Positions 34,856 through 45,106 are shown, counted from the first letter of the stretch. The stretch is DNA of 64,000 bases from Terasakiella pusilla DSM 6293 (GCF_000688235.1 NZ_JHYO01000018.1:1-64000), one strand, 5' to 3'. Numbers and translations: made by a program. The notes: generated from the letters alone by a model not told the origin.

Positions 34856-37800
34856 ATGACAACTCTTTGGTACCAAAACGTTAACACCCAGCTTCCAAGA
34901 AGCGCTGATCAAGAAAAATGCGATGTTAACTTTCTGCATTGGCAAGAAGCAATTGCATGCATTGATGGCATTGATCTACGGACTTTTGCAACAACTGTTA
35001 TCGATGATCCAAAGGCCAGAGCGATCCTGAACGCTATTTTTGGCAACAGCCCTTTCTTAAGCCATTGTATAACAAGTGAGATTTCCTTTGCCTGTCACTT
35101 GTTAAAAAACGGCCCTGACGTCACTTTTTCAGAACTGATGTCCGACCTCGAGGCCTGTTGGGCGACACAACCATCGCGAGATAGAGTATCACAGGCACTG
35201 CGAATCACGAAACGTCGCGCCGCCCTCACCATTGCTCTTGCTGATATTTGTAAGGTCTGGGACGTTTTTCAAGTCACCGACGCCCTGACCACCCTTGCCG
35301 AAAAGTCTTTGGACTATGCCGCAGGCACGGTCCTGCGTGAAGGCCATGAACGTGGCTACTTTAGACTGCCCGACCCTGTAAACAACCCGCAGAAAGACTC
35401 AGGGTTCATCATCCTTGGCATGGGGAAACTGGGTGGCCGCGAGCTTAATTATTCCAGCGATGTGGATATTATCGTCCTTTATGATGCAGAAATTATCGAC
35501 ACGGACGACCCATGGGATTTACAAAAAAACATGGTGCGCCTGACCAAACAACTGGTGCAAATCATGGATGCCCGCACGGCTGACGGTTATGTTTTCCGCA
35601 CCGATCTGCGCCTGCGCCCTGACCCCGGTTCCACCCCCCTTGCGATCTCCGTATTGGGGGCAGAGACTTACTATGAAAGCATCGGGCAAAATTGGGAACG
35701 TGCCGCCATGATCAAGGCCCGTCCCGTTGCCGGTGATATCAAGGCCGGATACGAATTTCTGGAACGTTTGCGCCCCTATATGTGGCGCAAATATATGGAC
35801 TTTGCCGCCATTCAGGATATCCACGCCATCAAGCGCCAGATCAACGCCCATAAAGGCGGGCACACCATCGCGCTGAATGGTCACAACGTCAAACTGGGCC
35901 ATGGCGGTATTCGGGAAATTGAATTTTACGCCCAGACCCAACAGCTGATCTGGGGCGGACGCAACCCCGATGTGCGCATTGCCCCAACCTGCAAAGCCCT
36001 GCAAGCCCTTGTAGATGCGGAACAAATGGAACAAAGCATCTGTGACGACCTGATCGACAGCTATGAATATCTGCGTATGGTCGAACACCGCATCCAGATG
36101 ACCAATGACGAGCAAACCCACTCCATCCCCGAAGATGATAAAGCGGTGGAACATCTCGCCATCTTCCTGGGCTATGACAGTAAACAAGCCTTTGCCGACG
36201 ACTTTATCCCTCATCTGGAACGGGTCGAAACCTATTACGCCCAGTTGTTTGAAGATACTGCCGACACTGATAATCACAATCTGGAAACGGGCAATCTCGT
36301 CTTTACAGGGGCCGAGGTGGACCCCGGCACCATCAGCTATCTGGCAAGCCTTGGGTTTAACAACCCGGAATTTGTCGATAGCACCGTGCGCGGCTGGCAT
36401 CATGCGCGATATCGTGCAACCCGCAGCACCCGTTCCCGCGAAATTCTGACCGCGCTTATGCCCTTGCTCATCCGCGCTATGGCCAACACCGCAGAACCCG
36501 ATACCGCCTTTCGTCGTTTCGATGACTTTTTAAGCCAGCTTCCGGCGGGCGTTCAGCTCTTTTCCATGTTTCAGGTGAATCCTCATCTCCTTGATCTTGT
36601 TGCCGAAGTGATGGGCGAAGCCCCCCGTCTTGCAGATCATCTCGCGCGGCATTCCGGCATGCTGGAATATGTCTTAACGCCAGACTTCTTCACCCCTCTC
36701 CCCGATGTCGACGAACTTTGTGACGATCTGGAAAAGATACTGGAACAAGCCCGCGACTTTCAGGATGTGTTGGATATCTCGCGCCGCTGGGCCAATGATC
36801 GCAAGTTTCAGGTTGGCGTACAGACCCTGCGCCAGATCATCACCGTTAAGGAGTCGGGACTGGCTCAGACCAATATCGCAGACACCTTGATCAAATCCAT
36901 CCTGCCGCGTGTGCAGGCAGAACTGGCGGAAAAACACGGCATCATCGAAGGCGGTGATATGTGCGTCATCGGGCTGGGCAAAGCAGGCAGCCGCGATATG
37001 ACGGCAACCAGCGACCTTGACCTTGTCTTCATCTACGACGTGCCCGAAGACTGCGAAGGATCCAATGGGGACCGCCCGTTGGGGATTGCGCAATATTATG
37101 CCCGCCTGTCCCAACGGTTCATCAATGCCCTCACCGCCCCAACGGGGGAAGGGATGCTGTATGAAGTGGATATGCGCTTGCGTCCCTCTGGCAACGCGGG
37201 TCCCATTGCCTCCAGCCTTGATGCCTTTAGGCGCTACCACCATGAAGCCGCATGGACGTGGGAACATATGGCCCTGACCCGTGCCCGGATCATTTGCGGC
37301 GGTGAACAACTGAGCCAAAAAGTCCAAGCAGAAGTCAAAGACATCCTGTGCCGCCCGCGTGATGGGGAGAAGCTGGTCTTTGACGTCAGCGATATGCGCA
37401 AACGCATGGACAAGGAACACCATACCGAGGTGGTCTGGGAGATTAAGCAATATCGCGGCGGGATCGTGGATATCGACTTTATCGCGCAGTTTCTGCAACT
37501 AAACTATGCCAACGCCCATCCCGAAATATTGCAAAACAGCACACCAGATGTCCTTGCAAAAGCACGCGAAATCGGCATTTTAACCGAAGATGTCGCCAGC
37601 GATCTGATCACCGCCATTGATCTTTGGACTATCATCCAAGGCTATTTGCGCCTGACGGTCGCGGCAGAACTGAAAAAGGCAGATGGCGGCGAATTGCCCC
37701 ATGCCTTGAAACAAGACCTTGTGCAAGCCACCGGCGAGCCTACATTTGATATGCTATATGAACGCATGACAAATGCCGCCACACAGGTCATGACACATTA

Positions 37801-37858
37801 TACCACCCTGATCGACGAGCCCGCCTCAACGGTCACACCGGAACAAGACAAAACATAA
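34856..37858 (+). CDS. glnE: glutamine synthetase adenylyltransferase/adenylyl-removing enzyme GlnE
   Basis: Bifunctional regulator of glutamine synthetase, 1,000 residues. It has two nucleotidyltransferase cores: GMGKLGGRELNYSSDVD in the N-terminal half (about residue 190; deadenylylation) and GLGKAGSRDMTATSDLD in the C-terminal half (about 705; adenylylation). A conserved linker and helical regulatory domain lie between them. It controls ammonia assimilation in response to PII. It is followed ten bases later by bcp. Confidence 0.95.
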   Translation: MTTLWYQNVNTQLPRSADQEKCDVNFLHWQEAIACIDGIDLRTFATTVIDDPKARAILNAIFGNSPFLSHCITSEISFACHLLKNGPDVTFSELMSDLEACWATQPSRDRVSQALRITKRRAALTIALADICKVWDVFQVTDALTTLAEKSLDYAAGTVLREGHERGYFRLPDPVNNPQKDSGFIILGMGKLGGRELNYSSDVDIIVLYDAEIIDTDDPWDLQKNMVRLTKQLVQIMDARTADGYVFRTDLRLRPDPGSTPLAISVLGAETYYESIGQNWERAAMIKARPVAGDIKAGYEFLERLRPYMWRKYMDFAAIQDIHAIKRQINAHKGGHTIALNGHNVKLGHGGIREIEFYAQTQQLIWGGRNPDVRIAPTCKALQALVDAEQMEQSICDDLIDSYEYLRMVEHRIQMTNDEQTHSIPEDDKAVEHLAIFLGYDSKQAFADDFIPHLERVETYYAQLFEDTADTDNHNLETGNLVFTGAEVDPGTISYLASLGFNNPEFVDSTVRGWHHARYRATRSTRSREILTALMPLLIRAMANTAEPDTAFRRFDDFLSQLPAGVQLFSMFQVNPHLLDLVAEVMGEAPRLADHLARHSGMLEYVLTPDFFTPLPDVDELCDDLEKILEQARDFQDVLDISRRWANDRKFQVGVQTLRQIITVKESGLAQTNIADTLIKSILPRVQAELAEKHGIIEGGDMCVIGLGKAGSRDMTATSDLDLVFIYDVPEDCEGSNGDRPLGIAQYYARLSQRFINALTAPTGEGMLYEVDMRLRPSGNAGPIASSLDAFRRYHHEAAWTWEHMALTRARIICGGEQLSQKVQAEVKDILCRPRDGEKLVFDVSDMRKRMDKEHHTEVVWEIKQYRGGIVDIDFIAQFLQLNYANAHPEILQNSTPDVLAKAREIGILTEDVASDLITAIDLWTIIQGYLRLTVAAELKKADGGELPHALKQDLVQATGEPTFDMLYERMTNAATQVMTHYTTLIDEPASTVTPEQDKT

Positions 37859-37868
37859 GGAAAGCACG

Positions 37869-38333
37869 ATGACTTTAGAAGTCGGTACAAAAGCCCCTGA
37901 TTTTAAACTGCCCACAGACAACGCTGGCGAACTTAGCCTGTCGGATTTGAAGGGGAAAAAGGTTGTTCTTTACTTCTACCCCAAAGATTCAACACCGGGC
38001 TGCACCACACAGGCGCAGGGCTTTCGTGATTTGAAAGACGCTTTTGCCGCTGAAAACTGCGTGATCGTCGGTGCATCCAAAGATACCGTCAAACGCCATG
38101 ATAACTTTGTCACGAAACAAGAACTGAACTTCCCGCTGGTGTCTGATGCGGAAAGCGATCTCTGTGAAACCTATGGCATTTGGCAGGAAAAGAAGATGTA
38201 CGGCAAAACCTTCATGGGGATCGTGCGTACCACTTTCCTGATCGACGAAGAAGGTGTCATCCAGAAAGTCTGGCCAAAAGTAAAAGTCAAAGGCCATGTG
38301 GAAGAAGTGCTGGACGCCGTAAAGGCCCTGTAA
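37869..38333 (+). CDS. bcp: Bcp/PrxQ-type peroxiredoxin
   Basis: Thiol peroxidase (154 residues). The peroxidatic site is DSTPGCTTQAQ with Cys45. The partner cysteine of E. coli Bcp (five residues on) is Gln here, and the alternative PrxQ position in HDNF is Val, so neither usual resolving cysteine is present. Cys64 and Cys99 remain. It may work as a one-cysteine enzyme with an external thiol or use an unusual partner. It probably shares a transcript with glnE. Confidence 0.93.
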   Translation: MTLEVGTKAPDFKLPTDNAGELSLSDLKGKKVVLYFYPKDSTPGCTTQAQGFRDLKDAFAAENCVIVGASKDTVKRHDNFVTKQELNFPLVSDAESDLCETYGIWQEKKMYGKTFMGIVRTTFLIDEEGVIQKVWPKVKVKGHVEEVLDAVKAL

Positions 38334-38370
38334 CCAGCAGCTTTGCGATGTTTACATTGATGTTCTAAAT

Positions 38371-38404
38371 ACGGCGGACGCTTTAGAAAAGGTCCGCCGT
38401 TCCT
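38371..38404 (+). terminator. probable terminator after bcp
   Basis: A 9-bp perfect stem (acggcggac / gtccgccgt) followed by tcctcttt, a modest T-rich tract. Confidence 0.55.
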
Positions 38405-38560
38405 CTTTCGATGTCTAACACTGGCAACAGCTCGTTTGCGAACGGTTTAGGAGCAATCTAAAAGCCAGCCGTCAATAAAGTAGTACAGTGTCAAACTGAA
38501 TTAACCACAGATTACCATACCCCCTTGTCAAACAGCTAAAGCTCTGCGTAAACTTCAGCT

Positions 38561-40243
38561 ATGACGGTGATACTGCAAAATACACAGGACAATCTGGTTG
38601 ATATTATCCTGAATACCGTCGATGACCCTATGCTGGTCACCGACGGAAAAGGCGTTATTGTGCGTATCAACCGCGCCTTTGAAGACTGCTTCGGCTGGCG
38701 CGCAGAAGAAGTTATCGGGCAGACTCCCGCCCTTTTAAATTCCCAAAGACACGATGAGTTCTTTTTTGCAAACCTCTGGACGGCCCTTTCAACGGATGGC
38801 TTTTGGGAAGGTCATATCTGGAACCGAGCCAAATCCGGTGATGAAATCGCAACCCACTGCCGCATCAAGGCCCAGCTTGATGAAGATGGCACCGTGCTTT
38901 ACTATGTCTCACGCATGAAAGTGGCGGCAATCGAGACAGACGCGATCGTGCGTAACCACGATCAATTAACAGGTTTACCCGATCGCCACCTGTTTAAAGA
39001 CCGTCTGGAACAGGCCATGATTGCTGTGCGGCGGGTTCATAAATCCGTAGCCCTGCTGCAAATCGGTATCGATCATTTTTCTACGGTCAACGACGGCCTT
39101 GGCTATGACATCGGGGATGCGCTTTTAAGACAGGTTTCCGAACGGCTGCACGCCTGTATGCGCGGCAGTGACACGGTCGCGCGCCTTGGTGGGGACCTTT
39201 TTGCCATGGCGTTGCAAGTCGCCTCAATTGATGATGGCGTAATTGTCGCGGAAAAAGTCCTTCGAAGCGTGCAGAAAACCTTTCATGTGAACGCCAAATC
39301 TCTAAATGTGACCGTCAGTATCGGGATCAGCCTGTACCCAAAAGATGCTGACTGCGCCAATGACCTGATGAAACTGGCGGACACCGCCATGCATCATGCC
39401 AAAAAACAAGGTGGCAATAATTTTAAGTTTTTTGCCGAAGACATGAACATCAAAGCCAAAAAACGTTTAGAGATGGAAAATGCCATTCGCCAAGGGCTAA
39501 AACACAACGAGTTTATCCTCTACTACCAACCCAAAGTCTGTGCCGATACAGAACAAATCGTCGGCGCAGAAGCCTTGATCCGTTGGCAATCCCCCGAACG
39601 CGGCTTTATCTCCCCCGTTGATTTTATTCCAATTGCCGAGGAAACAGGATTGATTGGCGAGATCGGCAACTGGGTCTTGCAGGAAGCGACACGCCAAAAC
39701 AAATTTTGGCAGGATCAGGGGTTACGGCCCATCCGCATTGCGGTCAATGTCGCGGCCCCGCAGTTCAAGGCACCGGACTTTATTGATCATGTGCGTGATG
39801 CCCTTGCCCGCAACGCCCTAGGCCCAGAATGGCTGGAACTGGAGATCGTGGAAAGTATGTTGATGGGGGACACGGACATGACGGTTGAAAAGCTCCATCA
39901 AATTCGCGAGATCGGCTGCCACCTGTCCATTGATGATTTTGGGACGGGCTATTCATCTTTAAGCTATCTAACCCGTTTCCCCATCACCACTTTAAAAATC
40001 GATCGCGCCTTCATCAAGGATTTGGAGAACGATAAGACCATGGCGGAAATATCCCGCGCGATCATTGGCATGTCCCAAGGCCTCGAACTGGAAGTCGTTG
40101 CTGAAGGCGCAGAAACCGACGCGCATATCCGTTTTTTAAAAGAAAATGGCTGCCAGACCGTGCAGGGATTCTATTATTCCCGTCCCGTTCCTGCAGACGA
40201 ATTTGCCCAGCTCCTGAAGATGGGCTTATCCGCCAAGGCGTGA
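38561..40243 (+). CDS. PAS-GGDEF-EAL protein, probable c-di-GMP phosphodiesterase
   Basis: A 560-residue cytoplasmic protein with PAS (about 5-120), GGDEF (about 130-295) and EAL (about 305-555) domains. The GGDEF signature is GGDLF, with the key Glu lost, so cyclase activity is unlikely. An RGSD inhibitory-type site precedes it. The EAL domain is complete: AEALIRW, NVAAPQF, LEIVESM, DDFGTGYSSL, LKID and VAEGAET. The predicted reaction is hydrolysis of c-di-GMP to pGpG. It has its own 227-base upstream region. Confidence 0.9.
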   Translation: MTVILQNTQDNLVDIILNTVDDPMLVTDGKGVIVRINRAFEDCFGWRAEEVIGQTPALLNSQRHDEFFFANLWTALSTDGFWEGHIWNRAKSGDEIATHCRIKAQLDEDGTVLYYVSRMKVAAIETDAIVRNHDQLTGLPDRHLFKDRLEQAMIAVRRVHKSVALLQIGIDHFSTVNDGLGYDIGDALLRQVSERLHACMRGSDTVARLGGDLFAMALQVASIDDGVIVAEKVLRSVQKTFHVNAKSLNVTVSIGISLYPKDADCANDLMKLADTAMHHAKKQGGNNFKFFAEDMNIKAKKRLEMENAIRQGLKHNEFILYYQPKVCADTEQIVGAEALIRWQSPERGFISPVDFIPIAEETGLIGEIGNWVLQEATRQNKFWQDQGLRPIRIAVNVAAPQFKAPDFIDHVRDALARNALGPEWLELEIVESMLMGDTDMTVEKLHQIREIGCHLSIDDFGTGYSSLSYLTRFPITTLKIDRAFIKDLENDKTMAEISRAIIGMSQGLELEVVAEGAETDAHIRFLKENGCQTVQGFYYSRPVPADEFAQLLKMGLSAKA

Positions 40244-40245
40244 GC

Positions 40246-40992
40246 TTACATCTGCTGTAACTTGACGACCAGATGAGCAATTTCCTGACGTTGCGGCTCG
40301 CTCAGCACCTCTTTTTGAATCTCTTTATCCCGTGATGTGTGAACAATAAATTCATCGAACAGCGCCATCAGGAAATCACGGGCCTGTGTACGGGTAAATT
40401 GGATCGCCCCTTTGATGCCGCTGTCATCACTGGCTTTCCCTTCCATGACATTCACAAACCAGTCCAGCCGTTTTTCAAAATGCGCAAAGGCATGCGCAAC
40501 AGCATAGAGTGTTTCCAACCGGATTTTAACCACGGTATTGTGTTGATAAAAATCCGTCCATTGAAACTCGCTTCCCTGCAAGCGGATCATGTCTGTCATT
40601 AAACCGGATACTTCATCATGCAGATGCTCATAACGCTCCCGCCCTAGAATAACAGACAGTGCCTGAAAGTAATTTGGGATTTGCTTGGTGGACAGCTTGC
40701 GCTTTTGACGATGTAACAGGCCTTCCAACGGCTGAACCATGACACGGCCAAAAGCGTTGGTGCGCGGTGGTACAGCGAGGTCCAGTTGATATTTGCTCAT
40801 GCAGCGTTCATGAACGGAATGACAAAAGGCCTCCACCTTATTGTTCTCAACCGTCAGTGCCTCTTCGATTTCTTGTAAATCGCTTGCTGTCACCGCCCCT
40901 TGTTCAAGGCGCTCTCTCACGGCGGCAATGACAATATGTACGGTCATATCAAACGTATTTTTGCACGGTAATTTTTCGCTTGGCTCATCCAT
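40246..40992 (-). CDS. hypothetical protein coupled to a CBS protein
   Basis: A soluble, mostly helical protein of about 248 residues with no motif I recognise and no signal peptide. The reading extends further upstream, but the ATG at 40992 (MDEPSEK) overlaps the stop of the CBS gene by eight bases and is the likely start. That overlap suggests translational coupling and a shared role. Several Cys and His residues (HSVHERCMS) occur, with no clear metal motif. Confidence 0.65.
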   Translation of the reverse strand: MDEPSEKLPCKNTFDMTVHIVIAAVRERLEQGAVTASDLQEIEEALTVENNKVEAFCHSVHERCMSKYQLDLAVPPRTNAFGRVMVQPLEGLLHRQKRKLSTKQIPNYFQALSVILGRERYEHLHDEVSGLMTDMIRLQGSEFQWTDFYQHNTVVKIRLETLYAVAHAFAHFEKRLDWFVNVMEGKASDDSGIKGAIQFTRTQARDFLMALFDEFIVHTSRDKEIQKEVLSEPQRQEIAHLVVKLQQM

Positions 40993-41413
40993 TCCCTGCA
41001 AACCTCTCAATATCACGGGCGCTGACAACCCCTATGATACGTCCCCCACCATCTTTGACCGCGATGTGGCGAATACGTTTTTCCGCCATAAAAGACGCCA
41101 CCCGCTTTAAAGGGTCATCATACTTGCAGAAAATAAGGTCCGCGCACATAAACGAAGAGATCGGCTTTTCAAACGCCTTTAGGTCGTACATGGCAAGATG
41201 GTGAATGATATCTCGCTCCGAGACAACCCCTTTGACCTGCCCGTCTGTGTCGTCCAGATAAACAGCCCCAATTTTATAGTCGTCCATATAAGCAATCAGA
41301 TCAGTAAGCGAGGCACTGAGCGGACAGGTCAAAATACCCGAACGAGCGGGATCTTCGTTCTCTTTTAAATCGAGAACGTCTTGGACCCTAGCATATCTTT
41401 CAAAATACAGCAT
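40985..41413 (-). CDS. CBS-domain pair protein
   Basis: A 142-residue stand-alone protein made of two CBS modules (about 15-75 and 80-140). It contains GAVYLDDTDGQVKGVVSERDI and GRIIGVVSARDIE, the ligand-contacting G-V-x-S-x-R-D-I motif of CBS pairs. Such modules bind adenine nucleotides and report energy state. It precedes the coupled hypothetical gene. Confidence 0.85.
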   Translation of the reverse strand: MLYFERYARVQDVLDLKENEDPARSGILTCPLSASLTDLIAYMDDYKIGAVYLDDTDGQVKGVVSERDIIHHLAMYDLKAFEKPISSFMCADLIFCKYDDPLKRVASFMAEKRIRHIAVKDGGGRIIGVVSARDIERFAGNG

Positions 41414-41485
41414 TGCGCGCTCCTTGAACCCACACTTTTAAGCAGGTATACTACAAGAAAACGTCAATCAATGCGCTAACTATTT

Positions 41486-42601
41486 TTAATAGTCTTCACT
41501 GGCACTTTCGATACGATGGGCAAGCGCCGCCGCCATAAACATATCCAAATCCCCATCAAGTACAGCCTGAGAGTTCGATGTTTCCACGTTGGTACGCAAA
41601 TCCTTGATCATCTGATAAGGTTGCAAAACGTAAGAACGGATTTGACGACCCCAGCCGATCTCTGTCTTGGCGTCATGCTCCGCCTGCGATTCAGCCTCAC
41701 GCTTTTGCAGTTCAGCTTCATACAGACGCGCCCGCAACATCTTATAAGCCGCTGCCCGGTTTTTATGCTGGGAACGATCGTTTTGACACTGCACCACAAT
41801 CCCTGTGGGAATGTGGGTGATACGGATCGCGGAGTCCGTTTTGTTAACGTGCTGCCCCCCCGCACCAGAGGCACGGTAAGTATCAACCCGCAAATCTTTC
41901 TCTTCGATCTCAATCTCGATGTTGTCATCAATCTCCGGAGAAACCGAAACCGCTGCAAAGCTGGTATGACGACGCGCAGAACTGTCAAACGGGGAAATAC
42001 GAACGAGACGGTGCGTCCCTGTCTCGTTCTTCAGCCAGCCGTAAGCGTTATGCCCCGCTACCTTGATCGTCACGGATTTAATGCCCGCTTCCTCGCCCGC
42101 GGTTTCTTCAAGATATTCGACTTTGTAGCCATGCTGATCGGCCCAACGGGTATACATACGCAGCATAATGTTGGCCCAGTCACAAGCTTCCGTCCCCCCG
42201 GCACCGGAGTTGATCTCCAAGAAGCAGTTATTCGCATCCGCTTCACCGGACAACAATGTTTCAATTTCCTGCTTGGCGGCGCGTTCTTTCAGGACAGCCA
42301 AAGCTTCTTCAGCTTCTTTTACCGTATCCGCATCTTCTTCCAACTCCCCCATTTCGATGAAGGCGATATTATCCTCCAGCTCCTGCTCGGACGCTTCCAG
42401 GCCTTTGATCCCGCTTTCAAGGCGCGTACGCTCTTTCATCAGGTCTTGTGCCTTTTTGGGGTCGTTCCACAGATCCGGGTCTTCGCTCAGCGCGTTCAGT
42501 TCTTCCAGACGGCGAACCGCATTGTCATAGTCCAAATGCTTGCGCAATAGGCTTAAGGATTTACGAATTTCTTCGACCTGGGTTTCGATTTCCGCACGCA
42601 T
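41486..42601 (-). CDS. prfB: peptide chain release factor 2
   Basis: Recognises UGA and UAA stop codons and triggers peptide release. The 371-residue protein has the RF2 codon-recognition tripeptide SPF in VRISPFDSSA and the catalytic GGQ in GAGGQHVNKTDS. It is full length from the ATG at 42601 in one frame. The place where E. coli prfB has its in-frame UGA frameshift (before DYD) reads HLDYD here, so no programmed frameshift exists. It is third in the run amiC-mrcA-prfB. Confidence 0.95.
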   Translation of the reverse strand: MRAEIETQVEEIRKSLSLLRKHLDYDNAVRRLEELNALSEDPDLWNDPKKAQDLMKERTRLESGIKGLEASEQELEDNIAFIEMGELEEDADTVKEAEEALAVLKERAAKQEIETLLSGEADANNCFLEINSGAGGTEACDWANIMLRMYTRWADQHGYKVEYLEETAGEEAGIKSVTIKVAGHNAYGWLKNETGTHRLVRISPFDSSARRHTSFAAVSVSPEIDDNIEIEIEEKDLRVDTYRASGAGGQHVNKTDSAIRITHIPTGIVVQCQNDRSQHKNRAAAYKMLRARLYEAELQKREAESQAEHDAKTEIGWGRQIRSYVLQPYQMIKDLRTNVETSNSQAVLDGDLDMFMAAALAHRIESASEDY

Positions 42602-42670
42602 GGTATGACTTCTTCCTGATTAAAAATGCAAAACGAGATTGTGGGTATTTAAACCCAATCGCTGTGCGGG

Positions 42671-45106
42671 TCAATACAGACCGCTTCCCGTTTCAACAAC
42701 AGCTGGTGCAACAACCTTTTCATTGCTTTGCCCGTCCAGCACGGCATTACTTTCACTTGGCGACGTGCCGAGCTTAAATGCTTCCCAGATAACGTTGGTA
42801 TCGTGGAGTTGAGCATCCTGACCTGTACGGGCGTTCACACGTACCAGCCGAATGCCATTAGGGATACGGAAAGGTGTTGCGGGTTGATCGGCTAAGGCTT
42901 CCTGCATAAAATCACGGAAAATCGGTGCGGCAGCAGACGCCCCTTGCTCGCGCTTACCCAACGAAATCGGATTATCAAAGCCCACAAACACCCCCACGAC
43001 CAGATCAGGACTAAAGCCCATAAACCACGCATCACGGCTTTCGTTTGTTGTCCCTGTTTTACCGCCCAATGGCTTGCCAACCGCAGCGACACGACGTCCC
43101 GTACCACGTTCCACGGTCCCTTCAAGGATAGACACCATCTGATAGGCGCTTTCCTCACTGGTTACACTTTCACGGTTGTCAACGATGGTCGGCACGACTT
43201 CGTCACCAGTCCATTGCATGGCCATACAGCCGTTACATTCGCGCGTATCATGCTTAAACACGGTCACGCCATCACGGTTCTGGATACGGTCAATCAGGGT
43301 AGGCGTAATGCTTTTACCGCCATTAACGATCATCCCGTAAGCCGTGGAAAGATCAATCAATTTGGTTTCCCCGGCCCCTAACGCCATGGACAGAACTTCC
43401 GGCAAATCTTTCGTGATGCCGAAACGCCGTGCATATTCACTCACAACGTCCGGTCCCAATGTCTGTGCCAAACGAACGGTCATCAGGTTTCGTGATTTCT
43501 CAATCCCCAAACGCATGGTGGACGGACCATAAAAACGGTTGGTGTAGTTGTCCGGTCGCCATTTCGGCTGCCCCGGCCCTTGGTCCAACACAAACGGTGC
43601 ATCAAGGATCAACGTGGATGGCGTGTAGCCATGATCCAGTGCCGCCAGATAAACAAATGGCTTAAACGCAGACCCTGGCTGACGGTTAGCCTGTGTCGCG
43701 CGGTTAAACTGGCTCATATCATAGTCGTAGCCGCCAACCATGGCCAACACACGCCCGGTATGCGGATCAAGCGCCACAATCGCGCCCTGCACATCCGGCA
43801 ACTGACGAAGTGCAAAGGTGTTAGGCTGGTATTTATTACCTTTTTCCGTTTCCGTCACCGGCATCACCCAGATCACATCACCTTTATTCAAGGCATCCGG
43901 CGGATTTTTCAGGCTTGCCCCAACCCGCTGACCTTCAATCCACGGGCGCGCCCATTTCATCTCAGCAAACGGAATGACACCTTGACTCCCATCTTTCAAA
44001 CCGATGGTAACATCAGCTTTGTGCAATTCCAGCACCATTGCCATTTGCCAAGCATCCGGCGCCCCTTTTTGCGGGGTAACCTGTTGCAGGGCATCTTGCC
44101 AGCCCAAGGTGGTTTCCACATTTTTAATCGGCCCGCGCCAGCCATGGCGACGATCATAAGCCTCTAACCCTTGCTGCAACGTACGTTGCGCGACTTCCTG
44201 CAATTTGGGATCAACGGTGGAATGGACGGACAAGCCACCTTTATACAGCTTATCTTCGCCATACATATCCACCAACTGACGACGAATTTCTTCTGCAAAA
44301 TATGGCGCTTCCACCACTTCTGTCTCGGAACGCGATTCAACGGTCAAAGGATCTTTTTTTGCTTCCTCTGCTTCTGCAGGTGTGATCACCCCTTCAATCG
44401 CCATACGATCAATGACCCAGTTCCGGCGTTCAACAGCTTTTGCCGTTTTACGGGTTGGGTGATAGTTGTTTGGTGCTTTAGGCAAGGCGGCAAGATAGGC
44501 CGTTTCCGCGATGCTCAGTTCCCCCAAAGATTTATTGAAGTAGTTGAGCGCAGCAGCCGCCACACCATACGACCCATACCCCAGATAGATTTCGTTGAGA
44601 TAAAGCTCGATGATCCGGTCTTTGGTGAGCGCCTGTTCAATGCGGAGCGCCAAAATCGCCTCTTTGATTTTGCGAACATAAGACACTTCGTTCGTCAGCA
44701 AAAAGTTCTTGGCAACCTGTTGGGTGATCGTAGAAGCCCCGACCAGACGGCGGCCTTTCCCCAGATTTTTAAGGTTAATCACCACAGCTCGGGCCACACC
44801 CATCGGATCAATACCACTGTGTTGATAAAAATTCTTGTCTTCCGCTGCTAAAAACGTCCCGACGACCCGCTGCGGGATCGCCTTGATTGGCACGAACACA
44901 CGGTTTTCAATTGCATATTCTGCCAACAATTGCCCGTCACCGGCATGCACGCGTGTCATCACCGGTGGTTCATAATCTTTCAGTTGGGTGTAATCCGGCA
45001 AGCCTTTGCCATAATGATAGAACCCATAGAGGACTCCCCCTGCCGCCAAGATCGCCAAGAAAAGAAAGAGACCTAAAAGACCACCAATAATTTTTAAGAT
45101 TTTCAA
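42671..45106 (-). CDS. mrcA: penicillin-binding protein 1A
   Basis: Bifunctional peptidoglycan synthase (811 residues) with one N-terminal membrane helix. The glycosyltransferase domain (about 45-220) shows EDKNFYQHSGIDP and STITQQVAKN. The transpeptidase domain (about 420-720) has the active-site GSAFKPF (SxxK), SRN and KTGTT motifs. An OB-like domain lies between. It is located between amiC and prfB, an arrangement conserved in alphaproteobacteria. A weak stem-loop with T-rich tail (about 42637-42660) lies between its stop and prfB. Confidence 0.94.
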   Translation of the reverse strand: MKILKIIGGLLGLFLFLAILAAGGVLYGFYHYGKGLPDYTQLKDYEPPVMTRVHAGDGQLLAEYAIENRVFVPIKAIPQRVVGTFLAAEDKNFYQHSGIDPMGVARAVVINLKNLGKGRRLVGASTITQQVAKNFLLTNEVSYVRKIKEAILALRIEQALTKDRIIELYLNEIYLGYGSYGVAAAALNYFNKSLGELSIAETAYLAALPKAPNNYHPTRKTAKAVERRNWVIDRMAIEGVITPAEAEEAKKDPLTVESRSETEVVEAPYFAEEIRRQLVDMYGEDKLYKGGLSVHSTVDPKLQEVAQRTLQQGLEAYDRRHGWRGPIKNVETTLGWQDALQQVTPQKGAPDAWQMAMVLELHKADVTIGLKDGSQGVIPFAEMKWARPWIEGQRVGASLKNPPDALNKGDVIWVMPVTETEKGNKYQPNTFALRQLPDVQGAIVALDPHTGRVLAMVGGYDYDMSQFNRATQANRQPGSAFKPFVYLAALDHGYTPSTLILDAPFVLDQGPGQPKWRPDNYTNRFYGPSTMRLGIEKSRNLMTVRLAQTLGPDVVSEYARRFGITKDLPEVLSMALGAGETKLIDLSTAYGMIVNGGKSITPTLIDRIQNRDGVTVFKHDTRECNGCMAMQWTGDEVVPTIVDNRESVTSEESAYQMVSILEGTVERGTGRRVAAVGKPLGGKTGTTNESRDAWFMGFSPDLVVGVFVGFDNPISLGKREQGASAAAPIFRDFMQEALADQPATPFRIPNGIRLVRVNARTGQDAQLHDTNVIWEAFKLGTSPSESNAVLDGQSNEKVVAPAVVETGSGLY

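Noticed and set aside
41486-42601. Programmed +1 frameshift in prfB
   Set aside because: The reading frame is continuous through the segment where the frameshift would occur.
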